Shown here one piece after another: positions 23,439 to 35,200 of a stretch of DNA of 64,000 bases. How positions within the stretch are numbered: the stretch's first letter is position 1; each line of letters begins with the position of its first letter. Source of the DNA: Dioscorea cayenensis subsp. rotundata (taxonomy: Eukaryota > Streptophyta > Magnoliopsida > Dioscoreales > Dioscoreaceae); the NCBI RefSeq assembly GCF_009730915.1, contig NC_052479.1:30505610-30569609 (forward strand), read 5' to 3'. The position numbers were made by a program, and so were the translations under genes. The notes beneath the pieces are model-generated. The model was not told where the DNA came from. It did no database searches and was given only the letters and a program-made list of their open reading frames with translations.

Positions 23439-24539
23439 ATGATCATGAACATGAACATGAACCTCTCTTCCACCTCCAATGACTCTCCACCACCTCCCTC
23501 ATTTTTCCCTTTCCCTTCCTTTCAACCTCCATTAATGAACAACCTCAACTTCAACTACAACTACAACTACAATTACAACTATAACAATCATCAATATCTC
23601 ATGCCAATGACCAACAGCTCTTACACTACAAACTTGTTAGCAAAGCCAGAACAGGACATCAGTGTTAGTTCTATTGGTCTTAACTTAGGCCAGAGAACTT
23701 ATTTCTCTTCAGATGATGTTTCAATGATAAACAAAATCTTTTCAAGGTCTAGAGGAGTGTATTCATCATTGTCTAACCAGCAACCACCCAAGTGTCAAGC
23801 TGAAGGTTGTCATTCAGATCTTTCTTTGGCTAAACATTATCATAGAAGACACAAGGTCTGTGAGTTTCACTCCAAAGCCACCATTGTTATTGCTGCTGGT
23901 TTACAGCAAAGGTTCTGCCAACAATGCAGCAGGTCTTTTTCTTTTTGTTTTGTTTTAAGGGTTTTTTTTTCTTTTGCATGGATATGCATGCATGCATGCA
24001 TGATATGTGTACATGTTTTAATATTGAACACAGGTTCCATGTGTTGTCTGAGTTTGATGAGACAAAGAGGAGTTGCAGAAAGCGTTTGGCTGATCATAAT
24101 AGGAGAAGAAGAAAACCTCAACTTCATAAGAACAAGCAAGTCATGATCATGAGCACTAGTAATTCATGCATGTTAATTAACCCTAACTCTCTCTTATATA
24201 TCAATCTTTATATCATTATATATATATATGTTATAATTATTATTATTATTTTTTTTTTTAATGTGAACAGATGGGAACAAGGGAAACATGGAAGGGGAGA
24301 AGAAGATGGAGGTTGAGACATTTGAGTTTGAATTTTCAAACTTGGACCAGAACCAAAACCAAGTACATGATTTTATTGTGTCTGATCAACATGATGAACA
24401 ACAAACAAGTCCAAACATGTCTCTTCTTCTTCATCATGATCATAACTTGTTCTGTTCTACTTCAAGTGGAGAACAACATGAACAACAACAACAACAACAT
24501 AACCATGAAGATGTCATGTTTGAGGTTGAGTTCATGTGA
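23439..24539 (+). CDS. SPL8: SBP-box transcription factor, SPL8/LIGULELESS1-like, 3 exons, 295 aa
   Basis: Nuclear transcription factor that binds GTAC-core sites. Proposed exons: 23439-23932, 24034-24158, 24271-24539. The SBP domain (about residues 118-193) has the two zinc sites: C119, C124 and C141 with H144, then C160, C163, H167 and C179. The second site overlaps the bipartite nuclear signal (KRSCRKRL...RRRRK). The conserved intron splits the QQCSR|FH junction, as in the family. The pre-domain [13 protein letters not shown] block is typical of the SPL8/LG1 clade. The N terminus is Ser/Pro-rich with an (NY)n run; the C terminus is acidic and Gln/His-rich. The exon-2 donor at 24159 (GTAATT) restores the acidic frame; the nearer GT at 24140 would give a less likely tail. 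Several ATGs cluster at 23439-23451, so the start is uncertain by a few codons. SPL8-type genes usually lack a miR156 site and I saw none. Confidence 0.9.
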
Positions 24540-24743
24540 TCATATTTTTTCATTTCCATGCATGCATGCATGCATGGCCTTGAGAAATTAATATATATTG
24601 AGAGGGGGAGAAAGATGGGTTTCTTCTCTATATCTGTCTACTATTTTGCCTTTTAATTAATGAGAAGGGAATAACTATGATTTTTATATGCCTGCTTTTG
24701 GGCTTCCATGTGTCTTGTGTGCCTTTTTGAATGCAAAGGTGAA

Positions 24744-24776
<33 letters not shown>

Positions 24777-25700
24777 TATATATATCATACTAATTACTAA
24801 TTAGAAGATGAACCTTAACTTCCAACACTTTAAATTAATGTTTGAAAATGATGTAACATTGGGTCCCTACACTCTTTTGTTATGTAGTGACGGGCTGCAT
24901 GTCTTGCAACCAATACTTCTCACACGGGTTGATTTTCAGTACATAAACATTAGACGCTTGCTTTTATTATTAGTCAATCTCTGTCTTTCTTCTTTCTCAT
25001 CTTATTTATCATTATTATTATTATTATTATTATTATTTGTTCATGGATAAAGTTTTCTTCTTCTTGTATCTTGTCTCACCTTTGATTTTTATATTTATAT
25101 ATTGTTTCAAAATATATATTTTGAATTGGAAAAAAATTGACATATATATATATATCTTTATTATTTACTAACACATATATTGGACTAAAATGTTGATTTT
25201 TTTTAAAGAAATATGAACAAGACTACAATTGACGAGTATTGTCCAAAACTTTTAACCAACCATCATATCAAGTGATGGTTAAATCTATATATATATTCGA
25301 CAAAATGTGAATAAATTACATGTTGGGCATACATACCAAACTGAAATTAATCATTCAGTCCGCACACTCTCAACCAAATAAAAAAAGTATGAGCTACAAA
25401 TTCACACTCACACCAACGATCTATTAAAACTTTTGAATGTCCCACTTTTGGCTTTAACAGTAGTAGTACTAAGTATTGTTAGGATATGAATAAATTAATT
25501 AAAGTTAAAAAAAAAAAGTATGGACACAAGGAAGACAAAAGAACAATTAGGTACAGTTTAGAATAAAAATCATCCCAAACAAAGATCTGAAATTTGAATG
25601 TAATGATATACTATTAAACAATCAGGTTCAATTTCAAAGTCTAATTTGTGGCAATTTTCATCACAATTAAACAACTAAAAAAAAAACAAAAAAACAAAAA
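24540..25700. other. Intergenic DNA
   Basis: SPL8-like 3' UTR with a (CATG)n run (24557-24577), then AT-rich DNA with (ATT)n and (TA)n runs at 24746-24785 and (ATT)n at 25011-25037. No gene seen. Confidence 0.55.
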
Positions 25701-26026
25701 TCAACTCTCCGAACTCATCTTACAACCAATACTTAATGTTAAATCAATGTCGCATTCTTTCAGTTTGCATTCAACCATGGATTCATCGTATGTTTGACGA
25801 AATTTATAGTTTGTCTCGATCATTAGCATCTTCTGAACTTTGTATAATCGATGGAGTTCGCATACCTGTGTTGCACATTAAAACTTTATTCAAAACTAAT
25901 TAATTGACAATGACGAAAGAATGAACATACCAAACATATAATCACCTGTTGTTTGAATATCTCTTGTTGATCAATCATCACCTTCTTTACATATTTCCGG
26001 TTGTATTGTTTGAGAAATCGGTCCAT
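25701..26026 (-). CDS. Small ELHRLY-motif plant protein, 2 exons, 81 aa
   Basis: Two exons on the minus strand, 26026-25946 and 25865-25701, join in phase across a GTGATT...CACAG intron. The protein begins MDRFLKQYNRKYVKKVMIDQ, continues EIFKQQ, and reads VCELHRLYKVQKMLM directly across the junction. It ends with DIDLTLSIGCKMSSES. The (V/C)ELHRLY(K/R)VQK block is a hallmark of a family of uncharacterised plant proteins (related to DUF863-type proteins). The DLTLS segment resembles an LxLxL/EAR repression motif, suggesting a nuclear co-repressor-linked role; that is inference. A TTTCAG acceptor near 26075 suggests an upstream 5'-UTR exon. The intact frame, splice sites and conserved motif support a real gene. 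Function unknown. Confidence 0.72.
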
Positions 26027-26079
26027 TGAGTACTAAATACTTTTGACTTCGGCAAAGTATTTGTCTTCCCATCACTGAA

Positions 26080-28311
26080 ACACCAAGATGAGTATGTACA
26101 TTGGGAGTCTAAATAACAAACTAAAACCATAGACGAACAATATGAAAGTTCAGTGCTGATTTATGGATTTGAATGAACAGAATTAAAGAGCATTCGGCGA
26201 AAGCTCAATGCTAATTCTTGAGTATGAATGAACAGGATGAAATAGCTTTTGGTGAAAACTTGGTGCTAATTCTTGAATTTGAAAGAGCAGAATGAAACAA
26301 AAGGAAATGAAGATTGTTAATTGATAGAAAGAAGAGCAAGGACATGAATGTTTTACCTTCAAGCTCAAATTCCGCACATCATGAAGCATCTTTTTTTGTC
26401 TCTGAAACTCTTTATGGCATTCCCATAAATAATAAATCAAGCCCATCAAAATCATTGTTCAATCATCATGGTTTGTCTCAGCTAAAGATTTATAATAGAT
26501 GGAGGAATCCAAGTTCGAAGACTAATTCAAAAGAAGCTAGAAAAATAATGCAAGCATGGCAGGCTGTTTAAGGGCAAGGCAAGGAAAAGGTGGAGAAATC
26601 TAAAGATCAATGCATTATAATAATGGCGCAGGATCATGGGGAAGCATGGAAAAACAAAAGAAAACATAGATTATCTATAAACCGATTAATCTCACTCAAC
26701 GACACAAAACTATGAGAGGCAAAGCATGTGATCACAATAATCTACATGTCTTTTAAAAAAAAGGACAACACATCCTAAGAAAATCTCAACGCATTCTTGG
26801 CATTATTATCTATCGTTACAATCTTTTATAAATGTATTGACTTTGGTGAAAAATGGTGAAAAATGGAAATGACACCGAACAGTAATTTAAGTCAGTGAGG
26901 CAACAATATTAATTGTTCATGTGCAGAAGCATCTGAAACCAACAACTGTTTTTGATTCCATGAATAGTGAAACATTAATACAAATACTTCAACGAATCGA
27001 GCTAATTACATGGCAAATCCACAGAAACATTGATTGGAATAACAAACAAATATATAAATAATGAAAATAATGAAATAATAATCAGCGCCACTCATTTGAA
27101 GATAATTAGATGTTTCCAAATCCAAACAAGACAAAATTGCATTACTCATATTTGTAATTATCTGCATTTTAGTCCATTAATATTTGGTTGACAGATCATA
27201 GATTTGAAAATAGCTCATCGTTCTACATGTGTTTCATAAGATTGGACCAAGATTAAAGCAAGGACAATTATCACATGCCTTCAATTATTCAAATTAATCA
27301 ATGGAATTTCAAACTAGAGGAATCTCTTAATTGGAAACATACATTATTATATATATTAAGATGGAAGTACAACAAAAGAGTATAAATAGATCGGTCAGTA
27401 AAAAATGGAAATTTTTTTTTGACTACTTTAGAAAAAGCACAATTAGTAGTGCTTGAAGATATCGAATTGATAACATTAATTATAATTTGATGGTTTGATT
27501 TGCTTGGACAAGGATAGGCTCTTGGTTGGAGATTCTTCATCTGCACACAATTTTTAACAAATAATATCTTGCAACCAACCCAAATGCCACATTCAATGAA
27601 CAAGATTGGTAGACATGAGATGCAAAGATTTAGATTTTATGAAAGTGTTAGGATTTGAGAATTTGGAATCTTAATGTTGATTGGTTGTTGTGAAGCTTCT
27701 TTCTATTTTCCTTTCTTCATTTTTTTGTCACATGATTCCTTCATATTTATTGACAGCCAAATAACAATCACAATCTTTGTTTTGCTTTTTCTTTATTAGT
27801 AAGAATAGACTGTACATGTAATTATAATTAAAAACCAAGCTGAATTAACTTTGAACTCAAACAATTTTACATATTTTTGTCAGTGAGTACTCATTTGAGG
27901 TTGGGAAACAGAAATGATCCTCAAGCTCATCATTCATTTAAACTGGCCTGAGATTCATAAAAATAAATATCATAAAAATTCTTCTGAAAAATAAATAAAT
28001 CGAAGATTTACTTTCAGATTGATAGTGTCCTGTATTGGTGACTGATACAAAATGTGAAGTTCAAGAACAAAGATCATACATTAGTGGTAAATTTTTGTAT
28101 CGCCATAGCAATTGTGCTGAGTTATTAAACCACTAAAGATTGATAATATTTGTTATCATGAAGAAATGCAAGTCTTGATGAAAAAACCTAACAGATATAC
28201 TCCAAGGACAAATATGATTTTTGAGTGAATTGCATGAATAGAAATCATTGTATTGCAATAAGATAAGAACGGTGATGAAATCATGAGTTATACCTTTCAA
28301 TATCAGAAACA
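26080..28311. other. Intergenic DNA, possible upstream exon of the small gene
   Basis: Minus-strand 26455-26183 is open. It encodes ECHKEFQRQKKMLHDVRNLS followed by a GTAAAAC donor-like site at about 26350; this could be a decayed or alternative exon but is unproven. The rest shows no gene. Confidence 0.35.
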
Positions 28312-29697
28312 TTAACAAGATTGAGGCACAAGGCTCTGCAATCCCTTCATCATCTTGCAAAGCTCCTCGATCTTCTCTGTGTCCTTCCGGCGAACTAGAA
28401 ATCCCTCCAACACCCGAAAACTCCTTTCTGGCGGGCACCTTCCTCTCTCTGTCAATTGCTTAAAACACTTGTATGCATCTTCCACTCTGCCTTTGCAACA
28501 CATACTGGTCACCAATAGGTCCAATGCATGTCCATGGGGGCAGAACCCTTTGTCCACCATATACTCCCACAATTTAAGACCCATTTCCGGCCGGCTATCC
28601 TCGCAGAAGCAATTCATCAACAGCACTACTGTTCTCATCTTCGGTACAAAGTTTCTATCCACCATCTTACCATAGAGATTATAAACCTTGTCAATCTCTC
28701 CGAACCTCTTCAATGCACAAAACATAGTGTAATAGCTCACATCGTCGAGCCCAATTCCCTTCTCCTCCATCTCACACATCAACTGCATTGCTGAATTCAA
28801 ATCTCTGCATCGCAAGAAAGAGCTTAACAATGCATTGTAAACAGCAACATCAGGAGACAATCCTCTACGAAGCATTTCATCAAGCAATTCATGGGCACGA
28901 ACCGAATTCCTCACAACCCCTGCCCCATGGATGAGAGTAGTGAATGTTTCCACTGTAGGCACACAATGCTTCATTTCCATCTCCTCCAACACCTCCATTG
29001 CATCAGAGAACCTTCCCTTCTTGCAATAAGCATCTATCCTAATATTGTAGCTAGCTACATTGGGCTCAAACCCTCTCACCACCATCTCATGATAGAACAA
29101 CTCCATTGCCATGACATTCCCTGAATCCTTGAACCCTAAAAGCAGTATATTCATAGTCCGGACATTGGCCGAACACCTCGCGTGCATCTTGTGGAAGACC
29201 GCCTTGGCTTCAGCCATTCGCTTCTGCGAGCAAAGCGCCCTCAGAAGAGCATTGAATTCATGGACGCCGAACTCTTTGCCAGCGCCCATCCAAATTTTTT
29301 CCAGTTCTTCAAAGGATCGCACTGTTTCGTCGAAAGATCGGAACTTTGCAAGCTTGGACAGGAGGAGGACCAGTGCTTTGGGTGTCAAAAGAGAAGGGTA
29401 TCGATCCCGCGCGTGCTGCAAGAGCTCCCAAGATTCACCGAAGGCTCTCATGCGAGCGAGGGCGTGGAGAGTGGTGTGAAAAGAGGAAGACGAGGGAGGG
29501 AGGTGGCGAAGCGAGAAACGAAAAACTTCGAGGGCTTTAAGGCCATTGCCGTGAGCGGCAAGGAGTCGAGAGAGAACGGAATCAAGGAGTTCGCCGGAGA
29601 GGAGAGGAGGCCGGAGGAGTTGCCGGAGAAGAGGAACAAGCGGCCTCGCCGGGAAGGGATGCTCGTTGATAAGCTTCGCGATTCGCTCCACCGCCAT
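28312..29697 (-). CDS. P-class pentatricopeptide repeat protein, 461 aa
   Basis: Single-exon gene on the minus strand, as is typical for plant PPR genes. The protein is made almost wholly of 35-residue helical hairpins from about residue 90 to 440. Examples are VASYNIRIDAYCKKGRFSDA, VETFTTLIHGAGVVRNSVRA and VAVYNALLSSFLRCRDLNSA. About nine to ten repeats can be made out. There is no E, DYW or SMR tail, so it belongs to the P class; such proteins bind organellar RNA and act in processing, stability or splicing. The N terminus (MAVERIAKLINEHPFPARPL) is only weakly presequence-like, so mitochondrion versus plastid is not decided. The downstream GC content is low but the first 250 nt of the gene are GC-rich. 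Start is the ATG at 29697; no better upstream ATG is in frame. Confidence 0.93.
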   Translation of the reverse strand: MAVERIAKLINEHPFPARPLVPLLRQLLRPPLLSGELLDSVLSRLLAAHGNGLKALEVFRFSLRHLPPSSSSFHTTLHALARMRAFGESWELLQHARDRYPSLLTPKALVLLLSKLAKFRSFDETVRSFEELEKIWMGAGKEFGVHEFNALLRALCSQKRMAEAKAVFHKMHARCSANVRTMNILLLGFKDSGNVMAMELFYHEMVVRGFEPNVASYNIRIDAYCKKGRFSDAMEVLEEMEMKHCVPTVETFTTLIHGAGVVRNSVRAHELLDEMLRRGLSPDVAVYNALLSSFLRCRDLNSAMQLMCEMEEKGIGLDDVSYYTMFCALKRFGEIDKVYNLYGKMVDRNFVPKMRTVVLLMNCFCEDSRPEMGLKLWEYMVDKGFCPHGHALDLLVTSMCCKGRVEDAYKCFKQLTERGRCPPERSFRVLEGFLVRRKDTEKIEELCKMMKGLQSLVPQSC

Positions 29698-29935
29698 TAT
29701 TTTTACATTTTAGTCCTTTTGCCAGGTTATTCAAAGAAAAAAAAAACATAATTACAGGGACTTCTTCACAAACTCATAATTTCAATTTTTCAGGGGCTAA
29801 AATCATAAACAATGATATTAATATATATAATCCATAACTTACTTAAATAGAAACCCAATAAAATGCTATTCTGATCCCTCAATTAAACAATCATATTCAT
29901 TATTATATATTAATAAATATCAAACAATTCTAAAA

Positions 29936-29965
<30 letters not shown>

Positions 29966-29966
<1 letters not shown>

Positions 29967-30030
29967 TGGACTCATCATTCTACACTCAGTCAGTTAACAA
30001 CCAACTGCTCTACCACTTAGCTATTGAGGA
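29966..30030 (-). tRNA. Degraded tRNA-Asn-like sequence (pseudo-tRNA or SINE head)
   Basis: Minus-strand sequence contains a strong A box (TAGCTAAGTGGTAGAGCAG) followed by GTTGG TTGTTAA CTGAC. This folds as a 5-bp anticodon stem (with wobbles) around a 7-nt loop holding the GTT anticodon for Asn. The T-arm region has no good GGTTCGANTCC and the acceptor stem does not close well. It is therefore probably a pseudogene or the tRNA-derived head of a SINE, not a working tRNA. Confidence 0.45.
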
Positions 30031-30059
30031 ACATCAAGAGAAATTCGACCTCATAGAGT

Positions 30060-30285
30060 TCTAGAATTTCTATAATAATTATTGAATTATAATCCAACGG
30101 CTAAATTCTATTTATAAACAGTCTTCTACGGTGTTAAACAATATTATAAACTATCGAGGAATAACGATAGATTCAACCTTTTAAAGCTTTGAAACTCACT
30201 CCCATAATAACTGCTAAATTATATTCCATGATTATAATATATTTTATAAACAATTTTCTACCGTATTAAACACTATTATATATAA
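30060..30285. repeat. Short diverged tandem duplication
   Basis: Two units (about 30060-30150 and 30195-30285) share ATAATAA...T, then GGCTAAATTCTATTTATAAACAG (or its diverged form), TTTTATAAACA, CTAC(C/G)GT and TTAAACA-TATTATA in the same order. Confidence 0.5.
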
Positions 30286-30369
30286 TTTTATATAATATAT
30301 ATAAATAATAATTATTAAATCATCATTTAATAACTAAATAGTCATCTGTATATATATATACGTAACCCA

Positions 30370-30790
30370 TATATATCTGGGTATCAAGAAACGAGCAGCA
30401 CACTATTTGACCCATTTTGTGTTCAACTAAGTGGGCCCCATCTATCTTGGTTCTGGCCCCACCCAATCGTAGCCGCCATCCAATCGTAGACGTCAACGAT
30501 TTGGATGACGTGGGCCCCATTCTCAACAGTCTGGAAAATTAAGGTGCAAAATAAATCCACCCTAAAAAAGACAAAAAAAGGTACTCTGATGGGCCCCATA
30601 GCGCTGGGGAAATCTCCGCCGTCCAACACGGTGGACAATGGCTACCGTCCAAGTGCAAATCGAGCGGTGGAGATTCCCTCTGGGTCTCTACTTTTTCATG
30701 GTGGGACCTACCCGTTCATTCAAGGAGTTAAACGTAAAAAGGCTGACAAATATCGATATATTCGCTTGGCAGAGTGGACACAAAGCATCC
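30370..30790. promoter_or_regulatory. GC-rich promoter-like island without an adjacent start codon
   Basis: This stretch stands out from its AT-rich surroundings. It contains three GGGCCCCA-type (site-II/TCP) motifs near 30433, 30513 and 30594, GATGACGTGGGC near 30505, and repeated CCGTCCA words. It lies 700-1100 bp upstream of the PPR start on the divergent side. It could be the distal promoter of the PPR gene or belong to an unseen transcript. Confidence 0.35.
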
Positions 30791-32100
30791 AATGTTTTTG
30801 GATTTTATTTGGTTATTTATTTATTTATTACCGAAAACAAAAATATAAATTTTTATATATAGAGATGTTTAATTTCAATATTTAATTAAAATTAAAAAAT
30901 TTAAAAATTTTAAAATATAATTAAGTATTGCAAATATTTATCTAAATTATTATAGTATAAAAAATATTATTAGTATGATTATTGAGTGTTTGATTGGTGG
31001 ATAGCTAACATTAAGTATAATTACTTATTTATTATTTAGTAATTGAAGTGATTTTTTGTTTGTATGTTTTCAAATCATTTAGCTTTTGACCTTTATAATT
31101 TTTTTAAAATTTTAAATTATTTATTTCAAAAATATATCTATATATATATCTAGCAATGATCTACATAATAATATTATAAATATGAGTGAGAGGTAAAATT
31201 TTGTTTATGAAATAATTTGATGTTATATTATTTAGAAAGTCAAGTGATCATAGGTGGAAAAAAATCATATATTTAACCTTATTAAATAAGTGATTAATAA
31301 GTTTTCATTCCTTTAATAATTCATGAAATTAAATAATAATTCCAGAAACATGTACATTTATCAGGGTGTTACTTTTGGAGTCCCTTTTCTCGGTCCGTGT
31401 GCAATGTTTGTTCGAAAGGACGCTAGTTGTCTAGTTCGTAACCGCCTGTTCTTTTATTTGCTTAAAAATAGTTTAATTGCATAAAACCCCTCTAAAATAT
31501 TTTAAATTTTTTTTACCAAATAAGCACGCCACCGTCATCAATGATGTGCACAATGTACAGATATAAAATTAATATTTCAACATATTTATACTTTTATTTA
31601 TATAAATTAGAGTTCAATCCTGTATTCTTCCTAAAATAAATATTTTATATAAATAATTTGGTGTCAATAAACTAAAATTTTATTAAAATTTTATTCTTTT
31701 ATTTATGCTATGTTAAAAATTTAAATTATATAAATTTTATAACAAACCATGTTTAATTTTCTTTATTTTTATAATATTTGAAATTCTCAATCACTCAAAT
31801 TCATTCATATCTACATATTTTTTTAATTATTATATATTTAACAAATATTTATATGTACATAATATAAAAAATAAAAAAAATAATATTTTTTTACAAATCA
31901 CATGTCACAAAATAGCACATTTGAGGAATTGAACTCTCAATATATGCAGGGGATTAGTGTAAGTGGATGAGACTGTCATGAGAAATTGATAATTTTTTAA
32001 GGAGCAGATAGAAATTGAATTGTTAATTCGAAGTTTGAATGGGTATATGTGAAAGAATCTGTTGATAAAGGAGCTTGTTTGTATTTAGATAAAATAAAGG

Positions 32101-32251
32101 GGTTATATGCAAAAACAAGCAAGGCCTCCACGGCGTGGTCGCTATAAATACTGGCCGAGCTTCCACCATTCGCTTCTCTCCGTCCATCCGTCGTCGTCTT
32201 CATCGCTCGGGAGGAGAAGAGAAGAAGGTTAGGGTTCCGGTGGGTTATGGG
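32101..32251 (+). promoter_or_regulatory. Core promoter and 5' leader of the epimerase gene
   Basis: TATA box CTATAAATA at 32142-32150, about 100 bp before the ATG, followed by a pyrimidine-rich leader with a GGTTAGGGTT word near 32227. Confidence 0.65.
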
Positions 32252-35200
32252 ATGTCGACCGAAAAGCCACCAGTGGAGCTCGTGAAGGGCATCAATGGCC
32301 TTGACAAGATCGTCCTCCGTGAGATCCGTGGATGCTCCGCGGAGGTGTGGTTTCTCTTTCTCTTTTGTCTCTTTGTTCTTTGATATTCGATTAATTCCTC
32401 TTTTTTTTTTTCTGTATTTTATTGCATTTTTGGAAGATTTGTTAGGAGAGAGAAAGAGAGAGTTTAGGAGAAAGGGGGTTTGGATTTGGTTTTTCTCTTT
32501 TGATAATTTTGTTTCGTTTTTTCAAGAAAAATTTGAATCGATTTTGGATTGGGGAAGGAGATCGTAATGGGGATGGGGACGTTTTGATTCTGATTTTCTT
32601 GGTGCTAGGGACGTCTTTTTGTTTGATTGTTTCCTTAAATTTATGTGCGTATACTTGACTTCTTGTAGATTTATTAGGTGAATCACTGGGCTGAGAGAAG
32701 AGTGGAATTCTATGAGTTTCTTTCTGATTTTTTTAGTGATGACCACACACCTACACCTCTTGATTGTTTTCTTTTTCATCAAATCTATCATCGCCTTGTT
32801 CAAATTCTGTTTTCCTGATAATCAGTTCATTGATTCTTGAGTCTGTATGCATTTTTTTCCTTCAATTTGTTATAGATTTGTGTTGGAAAATCATCTCGGA
32901 AAGGGAAAATTGTAGCTGGTGCGTTCTCTTTGATGGGGTAGCAATGTCCAGACCTTGATCTGTGTTTTTAATGCAGGATCTCACGCATTTTTCTTTTTCT
33001 CATACTGTCTATGCTTTTTTTCATTTTCATTTTCTTTTTGTTTGATGGGTTTCTTGAGGTTGTCTTTCGTATTGGATATATTAAATTGTAAATCGTGTTG
33101 TGACATCGTGGAGAAATGCACGCAGAATATCCATTTGTATAAGTCCCTGAAGGAAATCAGAAGCCATAGATCCACAACATATTGATAGGTTTTCGCTTGA
33201 TCTTTAAATGGGATTGCCATTGGAGGATCCAAAATCCTGCAGCTAAAGCTAATAGGTAGTTGGGCCCATATGCTGATTGACATATCACCAAGAATTTTGA
33301 AAATAATTCATTAGCTCAATTGATTCGAGTTGAAGCAACACCCAATAAAAGTTCCCCATGGTTGATCAATGATGTTGAATTAATTCTAAAATGAGATTGA
33401 TAAAATACCTGCCAGAAGCTCCTACGCTGGTTCCATGTTCTCTAGAAGTTTTCACTTTCATCCAGAATTATAAATTGAACTAGTATGAGAAACTGCATTG
33501 CATCATTCATTATTTAGCAAGGTGAAAGTAAAAGATTGATAAGACCCCAAAGTATGCATCATGGGTTTGCTTTTGCCATAGTCTCAAGGATCCTATTCCC
33601 TTCATATTGGCCAGGCAACATGGGCTGCTACAACTTTCAAAGTCATTGCATATTCTCCACTTTTTGTGTTCACTAATATAACAGTTTGTTGCCTTGGTTT
33701 TTGGTTTCATACTTGTCCTAATGTTGCAGAAGATGCTCGGCGGTTATTTATTAAGCATTGTTCTGTGTTTAAACTTTTTATAATTTTGATTGCTTGAAGA
33801 ATATGTCATGCTTCTCTGGCATTCATTTATGAGGGTATAGGTGTTCTATAAGTTGGCTAAATCTACCTTGGCAATTGCAATACAATCTTCAAAAGAATCT
33901 GGTGCCCTTACCTGAGTAATACTAGCCCTGGAGTCTGCCAGTAATGAGGAGAAGACAAAAGGAAAAGCTATTTACAGTTTCGCAATATTGTCAATCATAT
34001 TTTTCCTAGTAACTTGGTCATCTTATTTTATTTTATTTTATTTTTTTGCAGGTGTATCTTTACGGAGGTCATGTGACATCGTGGAAGAATGACCATGGAG
34101 AAGAGTTGCTTTTTGTTAGCAATAAGGTACCGGCCACTTTCTGGATATTTCTTTTTCTGCATGAAAATCAATTGATATGGTGACTAAAACTTTATTTTTG
34201 ATGGATGCTGCCTTTTTCCTAGTCATGTTTAATTTTCATACTTTTACATTTTAATGTTTTCATGCCTGTTTTTCTTATCCAATCATACAGGAACAAGATG
34301 GGGGAAAACAGTTTAATTGAGATTTATTTGAGAGGCTTGGTTTGATTATTCTTGCAAAAGCATTTCATGGGTGTGGCATTACCAATTAAAATAAATGCTA
34401 TTTTAACCTCCTAAGATGGGGAAACTAAATTTCATTTTGGTGCATTATACATGAACAGAGGAAATTTGCTGGTTATGAAATTTGAATATCTCTAGAATGC
34501 CCATATTAAATTGAAAAATACTATAGAAGGATGACTTGGTTATGGATAACACATGCACTCCTCTGAGCATGCTTCCTTTCTGTGCCCATCCTCTCCTTCC
34601 TATACCTGTTCAATGCTTGCTCACCCAAGAAACAACTTAAACCATGAGTGTGCATTCAGGCAGTTGCATTGTTGCTCAAGTCTTATCTTTAGGCTAAATG
34701 GTCAAAGGAAAGCATATTGCTAGAAGACAGTTTTGAATCATGTCTTTATCAGGATCAACTTTCAAACTATAAGCTAATCAGACTGCTAGGACATATACTC
34801 TGAGAAAATTTAGGTTCAGTTGATAAAGGTGTTGAGGCTTGGTAGGTTGATGTTCTGGTTAGGACTGGGATTAGCAAATAAATCCTATTTAAGATATAAA
34901 TTTTTGATCTTTTGAAGTGTGTTTGCACTAGATTTGGGGGGTTTCCTTTAATACAACTGTTTCCTGAAATGGTCATAGAAAACATAGTTGCACCTAAGAT
35001 TTTCTGAACTATTTTTTACCATCTTTCTCTGACTGGTTCTTGGCATGTAGCTCATATATCTGCAGCAAGTTTGTTTGTTTGTTGTTTGTTTGTTTGTTTT
35101 TTTGTTTTTGTTTTTTGTTTTATCAATCTGCTTCTGTTATAATCTGACATGGCTTAATATGTTGTATTTTCTTTATTATTCAAATGATTATGCTGTGTGT

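Larger units (their letters stand above)
29698..32100. other. Intergenic DNA between PPR and epimerase genes
   Basis: AT-rich DNA containing a tRNA-like relic (29966-30030), a short tandem duplication (30060-30285) and a GC-rich promoter-like island (30370-30790), each listed separately. The stretch 30800-32100 is AT-rich with no gene seen. Confidence 0.5.

Noticed and set aside
26314-26571. 85-codon plus-strand frame near the small ELHRLY gene
   Set aside because: No recognisable motif, no splice context, and it opposes a better minus-strand candidate.
28355-29751. Several plus-strand frames of up to 189 codons
   Set aside because: Antisense shadows of the PPR gene.
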